Origin: DAOMNN01 sp050486545
GTDB lineage: Bacteria > Pseudomonadota > Gammaproteobacteria > Burkholderiales > Rhodocyclaceae
DNA length: 64,000 bases
Assembly: GCA_050486545.1 (NCBI GenBank)
Contig: JBJHDM010000014.1
Location: forward strand, 1-64,000
Direction of reading: 5' to 3'
Within the stretch, counting starts at the first letter, position 1, and every line of letters starts with the position of its first letter. The translations under genes and the position numbers were made by a program. Positions 19,423-27,107 of the stretch are shown in pieces. The notes below the pieces were generated by a model that was not told where the DNA came from, ran no database searches, and saw only the letters and a program-made list of their open reading frames with translations.

Positions 19423-20592
19423 ATGAGCGACGACGAACAGCAAATGCTGCCCAAGGTGCTGATCGTCGACGATTCGCGCATGGTGCGTGCAACCATCATC
19501 AAGCACATCCGCGGTCGCTTCGCATTCCGCGAGGAGACCGACGGCGAGGCGGCGTGGCAGGCGCTGGTCGTCGATCCGTCGATCGATCTGGTGCTGACCG
19601 ACATCGGTATGCCCCATCTCGACGGCTACGGACTGCTCGAGCGCATCCGCGAGTCCAAGATCAGCCGCCTTCAGCATATCCCGGTGGTGATCATCTCGGG
19701 CGACGAGGATGACGCGGCACGCGAGCGGGCGCGCAAACTGGGCGCCAGCGACTTCATCACCAAGGGTATCGGCACGACGGAGTTGCTCGCCCGCCTCGAT
19801 TCGCTCGCCCGTCTTGCGCAGACCCGGCGCGAACTTGAGGAAAGCCGCGCCGCGCTCGCCAAGCAGAGCCCCATCGACCCGGTGACCGGCCTGGCCACCG
19901 AGTCGTATCTGAACTGGCATGGCGCGCAGGAACTGGCGCTGGCGCGACGGCACCAGGGCGGCATCAGCGCGATGGTCATCGAGATCGACCATTTCGAAGA
20001 ACTGGCCCAGTGGCACGGCGCCGATGTCGCGCGGCTGGTCGCGCGCAAGCTCTCCAAGATCCTGGCGACCAAGATTCGCCAGGAGGACACCGTCGCCGAA
20101 CTGTCTCCAGGGCAATTCGCGGTGCTGTCGCCAGTGAGCGATGCGGTCGGCTGCTACGCCTTCGCGATGCGGATGCAGCGGGCGATGGAGAAGCTCGTGA
20201 TGACCTATCGCGAGGAGCGCATCCGCATCAGCGTGACCGTCGGCGTGTCCAGTTCCTCGGTCGACGGAATGAAGACCGTCAGTCACCTCGTCGGCGTGGC
20301 GGTACAGCGCATGCAGGCTGGAAAGCGCGAGGGGGGCAACCGGGTCGTTGGCGACCAGGGCGAGGTCACGCAAGGCATGCTCGACCGGATGTTGAAGCAA
20401 ATGATCAGCATCGATCACGTGCTGGCCCGCCTTCGCCTGGGGGATGCTGCCGAGGCCGACGAACACATGCCTGCGGTCGTCGCGACGCTGCTCCCGTTGC
20501 TCGAATTGGTAGAATCGAGGATCGGCTGCGGCATTCCGCTCCAGGCACTGGAGCGCTACAGGACCGAATCGGAAGGCGACGGCGAGACATGA
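19423..20592 (+). CDS. Response regulator with degenerate GGDEF domain
   Basis: A two-domain protein of 389 residues. The receiver has the acidic pair and phospho-acceptor in VLIVDDSRMVR and LVLTDIGMPHLDG, and the Lys in ASDFITKG. A short coiled helix (RRELEESRAALAKQ) leads to a GGDEF-like domain (SPIDPVTGLATESYLNW, DHFEELAQWHGADVARLVAR). The active-site loop reads LSPGQFAVLS instead of GGDEF, so it should not make cyclic di-GMP. It may be a binding or dimerisation module. GGAGAGGGGAGAG lies upstream of the ATG. Confidence 0.88.
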   Translation: MSDDEQQMLPKVLIVDDSRMVRATIIKHIRGRFAFREETDGEAAWQALVVDPSIDLVLTDIGMPHLDGYGLLERIRESKISRLQHIPVVIISGDEDDAARERARKLGASDFITKGIGTTELLARLDSLARLAQTRRELEESRAALAKQSPIDPVTGLATESYLNWHGAQELALARRHQGGISAMVIEIDHFEELAQWHGADVARLVARKLSKILATKIRQEDTVAELSPGQFAVLSPVSDAVGCYAFAMRMQRAMEKLVMTYREERIRISVTVGVSSSSVDGMKTVSHLVGVAVQRMQAGKREGGNRVVGDQGEVTQGMLDRMLKQMISIDHVLARLRLGDAAEADEHMPAVVATLLPLLELVESRIGCGIPLQALERYRTESEGDGET

Positions 20593-20786
20593 TGCAAGTC
20601 GTCCCCGGAGTATGCGGGAGAACAGCGGAGCATCCCGGATCGCGGAAGCGGTCCCGTCCGCAAGAATAGCCCGGCCGACCCTTGCGGGGGCGAGTCGAGG
20701 CAGGCAAGGCAGCCTTCCGGAAGACGCTTCAGGCGTTTCCGGGGGTGCTCACAAGTACGTTGGGAATAACGGGAGAGGAAGGTTCT

Positions 20787-22679
20787 ATGAGCACGTACAA
20801 GGAGTTTCATCGCCGTTCGATCGAGGATCGCGACGGTTTCTGGGCGGAACAGGCGGAGCTGGTGCACTGGCATAAGCCGGCCGGGCAGATCTGCGATTAT
20901 TCGCGCCCGCCCTTCGTCCAGTGGTTCAAGGGGGGGGAGACCAATCTCTGCTACAACGCGGTCGATCGTCATGCCGCCGTCCGGCCGGATGCGAATGCGC
21001 TGATCTACATCTCCACCGAAACCAACGAGGAACGGGTTTATTCCTTTGCCGACCTGCAGCGCGAAGTCGAGCGCATGGCGGCCATTTACCAGGACCTCGG
21101 GGTCAAGAAGGGCGACCGGGTCCTGATCTACATGCCGATGATCGCCGAAGCAGCGTTCGCGATGCTCGCCTGCGCGCGGATCGGCGCGATCCATTCGGTG
21201 GTGTTCGGTGGCTTCGCCGCCGGTTCGCTGGCGACGCGCATCGACGACGCCAAGCCGGTGCTGATGGTCAGCTCCGATGCCGGGATGCGCAACGGCAAGG
21301 CCGTGCCGTACAAGCACCTCGTGGACGAGGCCTGCCGCATCGCCGAGTTCCCGCCGCACAAGGTACTGATCGTCGATCGGGGTCTGGACAAGGGCTTCCC
21401 GAAGGTCGAGGGGCGCGATGTCGACTACGCGACGCTGCGCGAGAAACACCTGGACGCACGGGTGCCCGTGACCTGGATCGAATCGACCGAGCCGAGCTAC
21501 ATCCTCTACACCTCGGGGACCACCGGCAAGCCCAAGGGTGTGCAACGCGATACCGGCGGCTACTGCGTCGCACTGGCCGCATCGATGAAGCACATCTTCA
21601 CCGGCGGCGAGGGCGAGACGATGTTCTCGACCTCCGACATCGGCTGGGTCGTCGGGCACAGCTACATCATCTACGGGCCGCTCATCGCCGGAATGGCCAC
21701 GATCATGTACGAAGGCACGCCGCTGCGTCCCGACGCCGGGATCTGGTGGAGCATCGTCGAGCGGTACAAGGTCAACGTCATGTTCTCTGCGCCGACCGCG
21801 GTGCGCGTGCTCAAGAAGCAGGATCCGGCCTTCCTCAAGAAGTACGACCTGTCCTCGCTCAAGCACCTGTTCCTGGCCGGCGAGCCGCTCGACGAGACCA
21901 GCCACAAGTGGATCATGGACGAGCTGGGCATCCCGGTCATTGACAACTACTGGCAGACCGAGACCGGTTGGCCGATCCTCGCGATCCTGCGCGGGGTCGA
22001 GCAGAGCCCGATCAAGCTCGGCTCGCCGGCCTTTCCGGTCTATGGCTACGACCTGCGCATCTTCCGCGAGGACGGCACCGAGTGCGGCGCGAACGAGAAG
22101 GGCATCGTCGGCATCGTGCCGCCGCTGCCCCCGGGCTGCCTGTCCACGGTGTGGGGCCAGGACGAGCGTTTCGTGTCGACCTACTTCAGCCTGTTCAAGG
22201 ATCCGGTGGTGTATTCGTCGTCGGATTGGGGCATCAAGGACGAGGATGGCTACCACACCATCCTCGGGCGCATGGACGACGTGATCAACGTGGCCGGCCA
22301 TCGGCTTGGCACGCGCGAGATCGAGGAGGCCGTGCAGATGCACCCCGCCGTGGCCGAAGTGGCCGTCGTCGGGGTCGCGGACGAGGTCAAGGGCCAGATG
22401 CCGATGGCCTTCGCCGTACTCAAGGACGCATCGGCTGCGGATACGCCGGAGAAGCGCGCCGCACTGGAGAAGGAAGTCCTGAAGAAGGTCGACGCCCAAC
22501 TCGGCGCGATCGCGCGCCCGAGCCGGGTGCACTTCATCGGGGGGCTGCCCAAGACCCGCTCGGGCAAGATGCTGCGCCGCTCCATCCAGGCCCTGGCCGA
22601 AGGACGTGACGCCGGCGATCTGACCACGATCGAGGATCCCACCACCCTGGACCAGATCAAGGCTGCGCTGGCGGGCTGA
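20787..22679 (+). CDS. prpE: Propionate-CoA ligase
   Basis: A cytoplasmic acyl-CoA synthetase of 630 residues that activates propionate with ATP and CoA. The N-terminus (MSTYKEFHRRSIEDRDGFW) and the phosphate loop YTSGTTGKPKGVQRDTGG are typical of PrpE rather than acetyl-CoA synthetase. GRMDDVINVAGHRLGTREIE is the hinge region, and KTRSGKMLRR near the C-terminus holds the catalytic lysine. GGGAGAGGAAGG precedes ATG 20787. The AcuI-like gene upstream and the glyoxylate genes elsewhere suit propionate use, though no methylcitrate genes are in the window. Confidence 0.94.
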   Translation: MSTYKEFHRRSIEDRDGFWAEQAELVHWHKPAGQICDYSRPPFVQWFKGGETNLCYNAVDRHAAVRPDANALIYISTETNEERVYSFADLQREVERMAAIYQDLGVKKGDRVLIYMPMIAEAAFAMLACARIGAIHSVVFGGFAAGSLATRIDDAKPVLMVSSDAGMRNGKAVPYKHLVDEACRIAEFPPHKVLIVDRGLDKGFPKVEGRDVDYATLREKHLDARVPVTWIESTEPSYILYTSGTTGKPKGVQRDTGGYCVALAASMKHIFTGGEGETMFSTSDIGWVVGHSYIIYGPLIAGMATIMYEGTPLRPDAGIWWSIVERYKVNVMFSAPTAVRVLKKQDPAFLKKYDLSSLKHLFLAGEPLDETSHKWIMDELGIPVIDNYWQTETGWPILAILRGVEQSPIKLGSPAFPVYGYDLRIFREDGTECGANEKGIVGIVPPLPPGCLSTVWGQDERFVSTYFSLFKDPVVYSSSDWGIKDEDGYHTILGRMDDVINVAGHRLGTREIEEAVQMHPAVAEVAVVGVADEVKGQMPMAFAVLKDASAADTPEKRAALEKEVLKKVDAQLGAIARPSRVHFIGGLPKTRSGKMLRRSIQALAEGRDAGDLTTIEDPTTLDQIKAALAG

Positions 22680-22702
22680 GCGTAGGCTTCGATGTGGAAG
22701 AG

Positions 22703-22728
22703 GAACGGCCCGCAGTTGCGGGCCGTTC
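22703..22728. terminator. Hairpin between prpE and the acyltransferase gene
   Basis: A perfect 11-bp stem, GAACGGCCCGC / GCGGGCCGTTC, with a 4-base loop lies 23 bp after prpE and 28 bp beyond the end of the convergent acyltransferase gene. It has no long T-run on either strand. It could serve both genes. Confidence 0.7.
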
Positions 22729-22755
22729 GCAATCTAGGGGGGCCTGGAAACCCGG

Positions 22756-23526
22756 TCAGGACTCCGGCGTCTCGCTTTGGGCGGTCCGCGCGAACCCGTT
22801 CTCGATCTCTTCGTGAATCACGCGCCAGATCGGTTTGACCAGGAAGCGCATGTTCTTGATGATGGATTGCACATCCATCATCGATGGTACGCGCATGCCG
22901 CGGTGTTCCACCGGGCCGCCGATCTGGCGGATGTCGACACCGAGCTTGCCGAAATGGCTGGCAAGTCGGGGCTCGGTCAGCACGAACAGGGTCTCGATCC
23001 CACTGCGCGACGCCAGCGCGACGGCGCCGAGGTACAGGCCGATCGGGATGTACGGAAAACGCGGTTGAGACTTCGACCCGAAGTCCTCGTCGTGAATCGC
23101 GACCGGGGCGCCATGCTCGTTGCGCCGTCGCCGGTACGTGGCCAGCACTGCCAGTCGAGAGACCTCGGCGATGCGCTCGCGGGGCAGGCGGGCCGGGTCG
23201 ATGATCGAGCGGTCGAGCGTCTTCGCGCAGGTGCGTTCGAACGGCAGCGGGGCGTCGCGGTCCTGCGGATTGGTCAATACCAGCCGCGTACACCCCACCG
23301 CCCGACGTGGTTCCGAGCTGGTGCGCAACAGGCAGTGCAGGCTGTGCGCATCGTACTCGTCCGTCTCGCGCCGATCCGGCCGCTCCGCTTCGAAGTGGAG
23401 TTCCTCGCAATACACCGCATGGCGAACGCGATACACCTCGTCGCGCACGTCGTCATCAAGCGCCGGCTGAATCTCGAAATAGCGCCTGAAGCCATGCCCG
23501 AGGTTGAAGCGGTCGAAGAGCGACAA
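22756..23526 (-). CDS. PEP-CTERM/exosortase system-associated acyltransferase
   Basis: A 256-residue GNAT-like protein of the autoinducer-synthase fold. It opens LSLFDRFNLGHGFRRYFEI, then VYRVRHAVYCEELHFE, matching the N-terminal active region of acyl-homoserine-lactone synthases and of the acyltransferase family found only in exosortase genomes. EVSRLAVLATYRRRR and YLGAVALASRSGIETLFVLTE follow. A TTG start at 23526 was chosen because GGAGG lies 6 bases upstream; no ATG has comparable support. It runs divergently from a PEP-CTERM gene. The acylated product is unknown. Confidence 0.85.
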   Translation of the reverse strand: MSLFDRFNLGHGFRRYFEIQPALDDDVRDEVYRVRHAVYCEELHFEAERPDRRETDEYDAHSLHCLLRTSSEPRRAVGCTRLVLTNPQDRDAPLPFERTCAKTLDRSIIDPARLPRERIAEVSRLAVLATYRRRRNEHGAPVAIHDEDFGSKSQPRFPYIPIGLYLGAVALASRSGIETLFVLTEPRLASHFGKLGVDIRQIGGPVEHRGMRVPSMMDVQSIIKNMRFLVKPIWRVIHEEIENGFARTAQSETPES

Positions 23527-23734
23527 GCGGATCCTCCGGAAGTTGAGGCGGCATGACGGCGCCAACGGTGTCGACCGTGTAGTGAATCGCCGAAAACAGC
23601 CGGCACCGGTCTGCCTTCTCATTGATCATAGCGCCAAATCGGCCGATGCAAAACGGGAAATCACCCTGGCAGGTTCGACGTGACGTTGATGGAGCGTCGA
23701 CGGGCCGACTCAGCATGCAGGACTTTGCGGCAAG

Positions 23735-23752
23735 TGTCGGAAAATCTTACAC
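23735..23752 (+). promoter_or_regulatory. PEP-CTERM box, copy 1
   Basis: TGTCGGAAAATCTTACAC lies 92 bp (box start to GG of the -24 element) upstream of a sigma54 promoter. It matches copy 2 at 31275-31292 in 17 of 18 positions. It is the likely PrsR binding site. A second, weaker unit (GAAAATACGTAA, 23803-23814) lies between the box and the promoter. Confidence 0.8.
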
Positions 23753-23825
23753 AGCCGTTCTGTGGTGGCGTGACGATCGCCGATCTGTTCTTGTAATCCA
23801 CTGAAAATACGTAAGTAAGTGAATC

Positions 23826-23841
23826 TGGCATCCTGCTTGCT
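23826..23841 (+). promoter_or_regulatory. Sigma54 (-24/-12) promoter of the first PEP-CTERM gene
   Basis: TGGCATCCTGCTTGCT has GG and GC separated by exactly 10 bases, with the TTGCT -12 element. It lies 87 bp before the ATG of the PEP-CTERM gene. The leader includes a possible stem (GGCAAG / CTTGCC, 23850-23875). Together with the box at 23735 it accounts for most of the 400-bp gap 23527-23927. Confidence 0.85.
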
Positions 23842-23927
23842 TTGTTGATGGCAAGTCTGGGTCGTGCAGCTTGCCAGACCCGATAGAGAGAAGAATCCTG
23901 GTCGGCTGTGACCACAAGGAGGTTGCC

Positions 23928-24866
23928 ATGAAACTACGTACATTGGTTGGAGTTGCTGCGGCGGGGATGTTGAGTGCATCGGCCGTTCAGGCGGGTCCTT
24001 TCTATATTGAAGCAGGTTCCTACGGATTCACCGAGGCACCTATGGATGCCGACACACGGACCACTGACCTCGATTCCCTTGGTTGGACGGATACGCTTGC
24101 CACATCCATTTACTTCGGTCTCACGCCCGGGTCTACGGTGATCGACACGAATGATGCGGGAATTCTGAATACCTATGGAATCCCGCTGCCTACCGATCCG
24201 CAGCAGCGTTTGATCTCGGATCTAAATCCCTGGAGCGGGAATCTTGGTGACCCGGAGGGATTTACGGATTCTTCCGCGCTGTGGGGCATTGACTTCCTCG
24301 GTGGTACGTATTGGGGCATGACTTATACGTATACACTTCAAGGGCAAATCAACGCAGCCGGTACTGGAGTCGACTTCACGTCTGGTTATTTCGATATCTT
24401 CTTCGAAGACGGGACGATCACGGATCAACTGCTTCGGCTTGAACTGAACTCATTCTCACTGACCGATGGAGGGGCTACCTACACGGTGCTTGCGTTCGGA
24501 AACGTGACGTTTGACTGGGGGCCGCCTAGTGCATTCGCGCAGAACTTTTTCGTGGATAGTGAGTCGGGTCTGTCCTTCTATGACCTGTGGTTCAATGGCG
24601 GCAATATCAATCCGATTGCGATCAGCTGGCGGATGGACAACAATATTGACTGCCCGCCCGGGGAACCCAATTGCACAGGAGTGCCTCTTCCGGGTCAGCT
24701 GGAGCCGATCTTTGTCGATGGCGAGTTGATCGGTGGGTGGAGGCAAACTACGGTTGATGGTACGGTTCGATTCGAAGTTCCGGAGCCCGGTACGCTTGCA
24801 TTGATGGGGCTTGGGCTGCTCGGACTCGGTGCAGTCCGTCGCTTCGCGAGCAAGCGTGCAGCCTGA
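23928..24866 (+). CDS. PEP-CTERM sorting-domain protein (first)
   Basis: An exported protein of 312 residues. The signal peptide MKLRTLVGVAAAGMLSASA ends VQAG. The body is acidic, aromatic- and glycine-rich with no recognised enzyme domain. The C-terminus has the tripartite exosortase signal: VPEPGTLALMGLGLLGLG, then a basic tail (VRRFASKRAA). It should be cleaved and processed by exosortase A and end up at the surface or in exopolysaccharide. AAGGAGG stands 5 bases before ATG 23928. It is preceded by a sigma54 promoter and PEP-CTERM box and followed by a strong terminator, so it is a single-gene unit. Confidence 0.93.
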   Translation: MKLRTLVGVAAAGMLSASAVQAGPFYIEAGSYGFTEAPMDADTRTTDLDSLGWTDTLATSIYFGLTPGSTVIDTNDAGILNTYGIPLPTDPQQRLISDLNPWSGNLGDPEGFTDSSALWGIDFLGGTYWGMTYTYTLQGQINAAGTGVDFTSGYFDIFFEDGTITDQLLRLELNSFSLTDGGATYTVLAFGNVTFDWGPPSAFAQNFFVDSESGLSFYDLWFNGGNINPIAISWRMDNNIDCPPGEPNCTGVPLPGQLEPIFVDGELIGGWRQTTVDGTVRFEVPEPGTLALMGLGLLGLGAVRRFASKRAA

Positions 24867-24885
24867 TATTCTCGGGAATCATCAC

Positions 24886-24911
24886 GAAGGGGCCTTCGGG
24901 CCCCTTTTTTT
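24886..24911 (+). terminator. Rho-independent terminator of the first PEP-CTERM gene
   Basis: AAGGGGCC / GGCCCCTT with a 3-base loop is followed by a run of seven T, 20 bp after the stop codon. Confidence 0.93.
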
Positions 24912-24969
24912 GTGCCTTGAGATCGTCCATGCATAATGCACGCAACGGCGATTCCATAGGAGCGATCGG

Positions 24970-25836
24970 GTGACTCACTCACAATCCGAGTACAGCCGCG
25001 CCTTTTCCCGCAACATCGGTTGGGTCACGGAAGCGGAGCAGCGCAGGCTGGCCGGTGCCCGGGTCGCCGTCGCCGGGCTCGGCGGAGTGGGGGGCGCGCA
25101 TGTGCTGACGCTGGCGCGGCTGGGGATCGGGCGGTTCCATCTTTCCGATTTCGACCGTTTCGACGTGCACAACTTCAACCGGCAGGCGGGCGCGTTCGTG
25201 TCCACCGTCGGAGAACCCAAGCTCGACGTGCTTGCGCGCATGGTTGCGGACATCAACCCGCAAGCCGAGATCGGACGCTTTCCTGAAGGGGTCACGGAGG
25301 ACAACGTCGATGCGTTCCTTCGCGATGTGGACGTCTACGTCGACGGGATCGACTTCTTCGCCATCGAAGCCCGGCGCATGGTGTTCGCGGCGTGCCGGGA
25401 GCGCGGAATTCCGGCCCTGACCGCCGCGCCGCTGGGGATGGGGGTTTCGTTCCTGTATTTCAGCCCCGACGGCATGAGCTTCGAGGACTACTTCCGGCTC
25501 GAGGGCTGCGATCGGCAGGAGCAGTTTGCGCGATTCATCGCGGGCCTGTCGCCGGCGATGCTCCAGCGCAATTACCTGGTCGCACCCGAGGCGGTCAATT
25601 TTGCCGAGCAGCGCGGCCCTTCGACGGGCATGGCGTGCGAGCTGTGTGCGGGGGTGATGGGCACCGCCGTCCTCAAGGTCCTGCTCGGACGCGGAACACT
25701 GCGCGCGGCGCCATGGAGCATGCAGTTCGACGCCTACCGCCAGAAGCTGCGCTTCGCCTGGCGACCGTTCGGCAATGCCAATCCACTGCAGAGGCTCCTC
25801 CTGCGCTTCATTCGTCCCAAGCTGCGGGGATCGTGA
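24970..25836 (+). CDS. ThiF/MoeB-like adenylyltransferase
   Basis: An E1-like enzyme of 288 residues expected to adenylate a C-terminal carboxylate. It has the nucleotide loop VAGLGGVGGAHVLTLARLGI, the DFDRFDVHNFNRQ motif and YVDGIDFFAIEARR. Only one zinc-type pair (CELC near residue 224) is seen, so zinc binding is doubtful. GTG 24970 is preceded by AGGAG. Unlike MoeB or ThiF it has no partner ubiquitin-like protein or rhodanese nearby. The stand-alone position behind a PEP-CTERM gene leaves the substrate open. Confidence 0.85.
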   Translation: MTHSQSEYSRAFSRNIGWVTEAEQRRLAGARVAVAGLGGVGGAHVLTLARLGIGRFHLSDFDRFDVHNFNRQAGAFVSTVGEPKLDVLARMVADINPQAEIGRFPEGVTEDNVDAFLRDVDVYVDGIDFFAIEARRMVFAACRERGIPALTAAPLGMGVSFLYFSPDGMSFEDYFRLEGCDRQEQFARFIAGLSPAMLQRNYLVAPEAVNFAEQRGPSTGMACELCAGVMGTAVLKVLLGRGTLRAAPWSMQFDAYRQKLRFAWRPFGNANPLQRLLLRFIRPKLRGS

Positions 25837-26018
25837 TCGCGACTCACTCGTTACACCTGCTTGCAATCCGGCCGAGTCGACAGGCGTGTGGACGTGAGAG
25901 GCTCACATGGATTGGTCCGGTGTGGCCCCGGATTGAGGTTCCAGCCAGGCATCAGGCACGGCAATCGCACGCATAGCCGTCATCGCGGTCGGAGCAATTG
26001 CACTGGCTGCGGCTCAGG

Positions 26019-26172
26019 GCGTAGGGTGGATTCGCGCCGAAGGCGCAATCCACCAATGTGTGCGACGAAGCGAAAGGCGGCCGGGCAACGAACCGGTGAA
26101 AGCCGTTGAACTCCGATGCATACCGCGATCCAAGCCCCGATCGGCGGCTTGCTTCGCGAAGCCGCCCTACGC
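26019..26172. repeat. Pair of REP-like palindromes in inverted orientation
   Basis: The gap 25837-26275 holds two hairpins. The first (26019-26053) opens GCGTAGGGTGG and folds GGTGGATTCGCGCC on GGCGCAATCCACC. The second (26143-26172) folds GGCGGCTT on AAGCCGCC and ends CCGCCCTACGC, the reverse complement of a GCGTAGGGCGG start. They therefore face each other across 90 bp. The layout looks like dispersed REP-type elements mobilised by RAYT enzymes. No gene is supported in the gap. Confidence 0.7.
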
Positions 26173-26275
26173 GTTCTGCGTAAGCGATCGCCGTGGGCAT
26201 CAGGGGGTCGGGCATGACAAACGAGCGCGAGGGTTTATACTTGAAAAGTTCCTGCGTTGTTCGTGAGATAGCGGC

Positions 26276-27097
26276 ATGACTTCAGGAAAGTTCGGAAGTG
26301 TGGCGAAGGCCGTGGGCCTGTTGGCGATACTGGCCTGCGCATGGCTGCCGGGGCCGGTGCCGGCTGCGGAGGGGAGTGGCCTTGCCCTGGCGCGGCAGGT
26401 TCATGACCGGCCTGCGGGACAGGACGCGGTTACCCGGGGCACGATGACGCTGCGCGGTGGCGGGCGCGATCGCGTACGCGAGCTGTTCGAGTACCGCCGC
26501 GACGGGATCGGATCGGAAAGCTGGGTGCTGCTGCGCTTCACCGCACCGGCCAACATCGCGAATACCGGCCTGCTGGTGCACAACCACGATGATGCGGATG
26601 CGGACCAGTGGCTGTACCTGCCGGCGGCGCAGCGCGTGCGCCGGATCAGCAGCGCGAACCGGGGCGGCAGCTTCGTGCAGTCTGACCTGTATTTCGAGGA
26701 CCTCGAAGACCGTCTCCCGGAGAAGGACCATCATCGCCTGCTCGGCGAGGAGACCTTGCAAGGCGTCGTCGTGAAGGTGCTCGAAAGCGTGCCGGTCGAG
26801 GCGTCGAACTCGGTCTACAGCAAGCGCTTGAGCTGGATTCATCCGGAGACGCTTCTGCCGCTTCGGATCGATTTCTTCCAGGGCGGTGAAGAACCGGTCA
26901 AACGCCTCGAAGTGCATCGCATCGACCAGATCCAGGGGTACTGGACGGTCATGGCCAGCACGATGACCACGCTGGGCAGCGGCCATCAGACCGTGATGGA
27001 GGTCGAGGCGGTCGTCTATGACCAGGATCTTCCCGAGACGCTGTTCACCACCCGGGCGCTTTCAGACCCGATGGTGGAGCAGGGCTTCCGGCCATGA
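26276..27097 (+). CDS. LolA-like outer membrane lipoprotein-sorting family protein
   Basis: A periplasmic protein of 273 residues with a signal peptide (AVGLLAILACAWLPGPVPAAE). The fold is the LolA-like half barrel: MTLRGGGRDRVRELFEYRRD, LLRFTAPANIANTGLLVHNH, DQWLYLPAAQRVRRIS and GSFVQSDLYFEDL are characteristic of the family paired with MMPL transporters. It is likely to carry a hydrophobic cargo across the periplasm. It heads a three-gene unit; the next gene starts 11 bp after its stop. Confidence 0.88.
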   Translation: MTSGKFGSVAKAVGLLAILACAWLPGPVPAAEGSGLALARQVHDRPAGQDAVTRGTMTLRGGGRDRVRELFEYRRDGIGSESWVLLRFTAPANIANTGLLVHNHDDADADQWLYLPAAQRVRRISSANRGGSFVQSDLYFEDLEDRLPEKDHHRLLGEETLQGVVVKVLESVPVEASNSVYSKRLSWIHPETLLPLRIDFFQGGEEPVKRLEVHRIDQIQGYWTVMASTMTTLGSGHQTVMEVEAVVYDQDLPETLFTTRALSDPMVEQGFRP

Positions 27098-27107
27098 CGA
27101 GGCGGGC

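Noticed and set aside
26060..26266. A small plus-strand frame between the REP-like hairpins.
   Set aside because: It runs through the repeat elements, lacks a ribosome-binding site and encodes an Arg-rich sequence without features.
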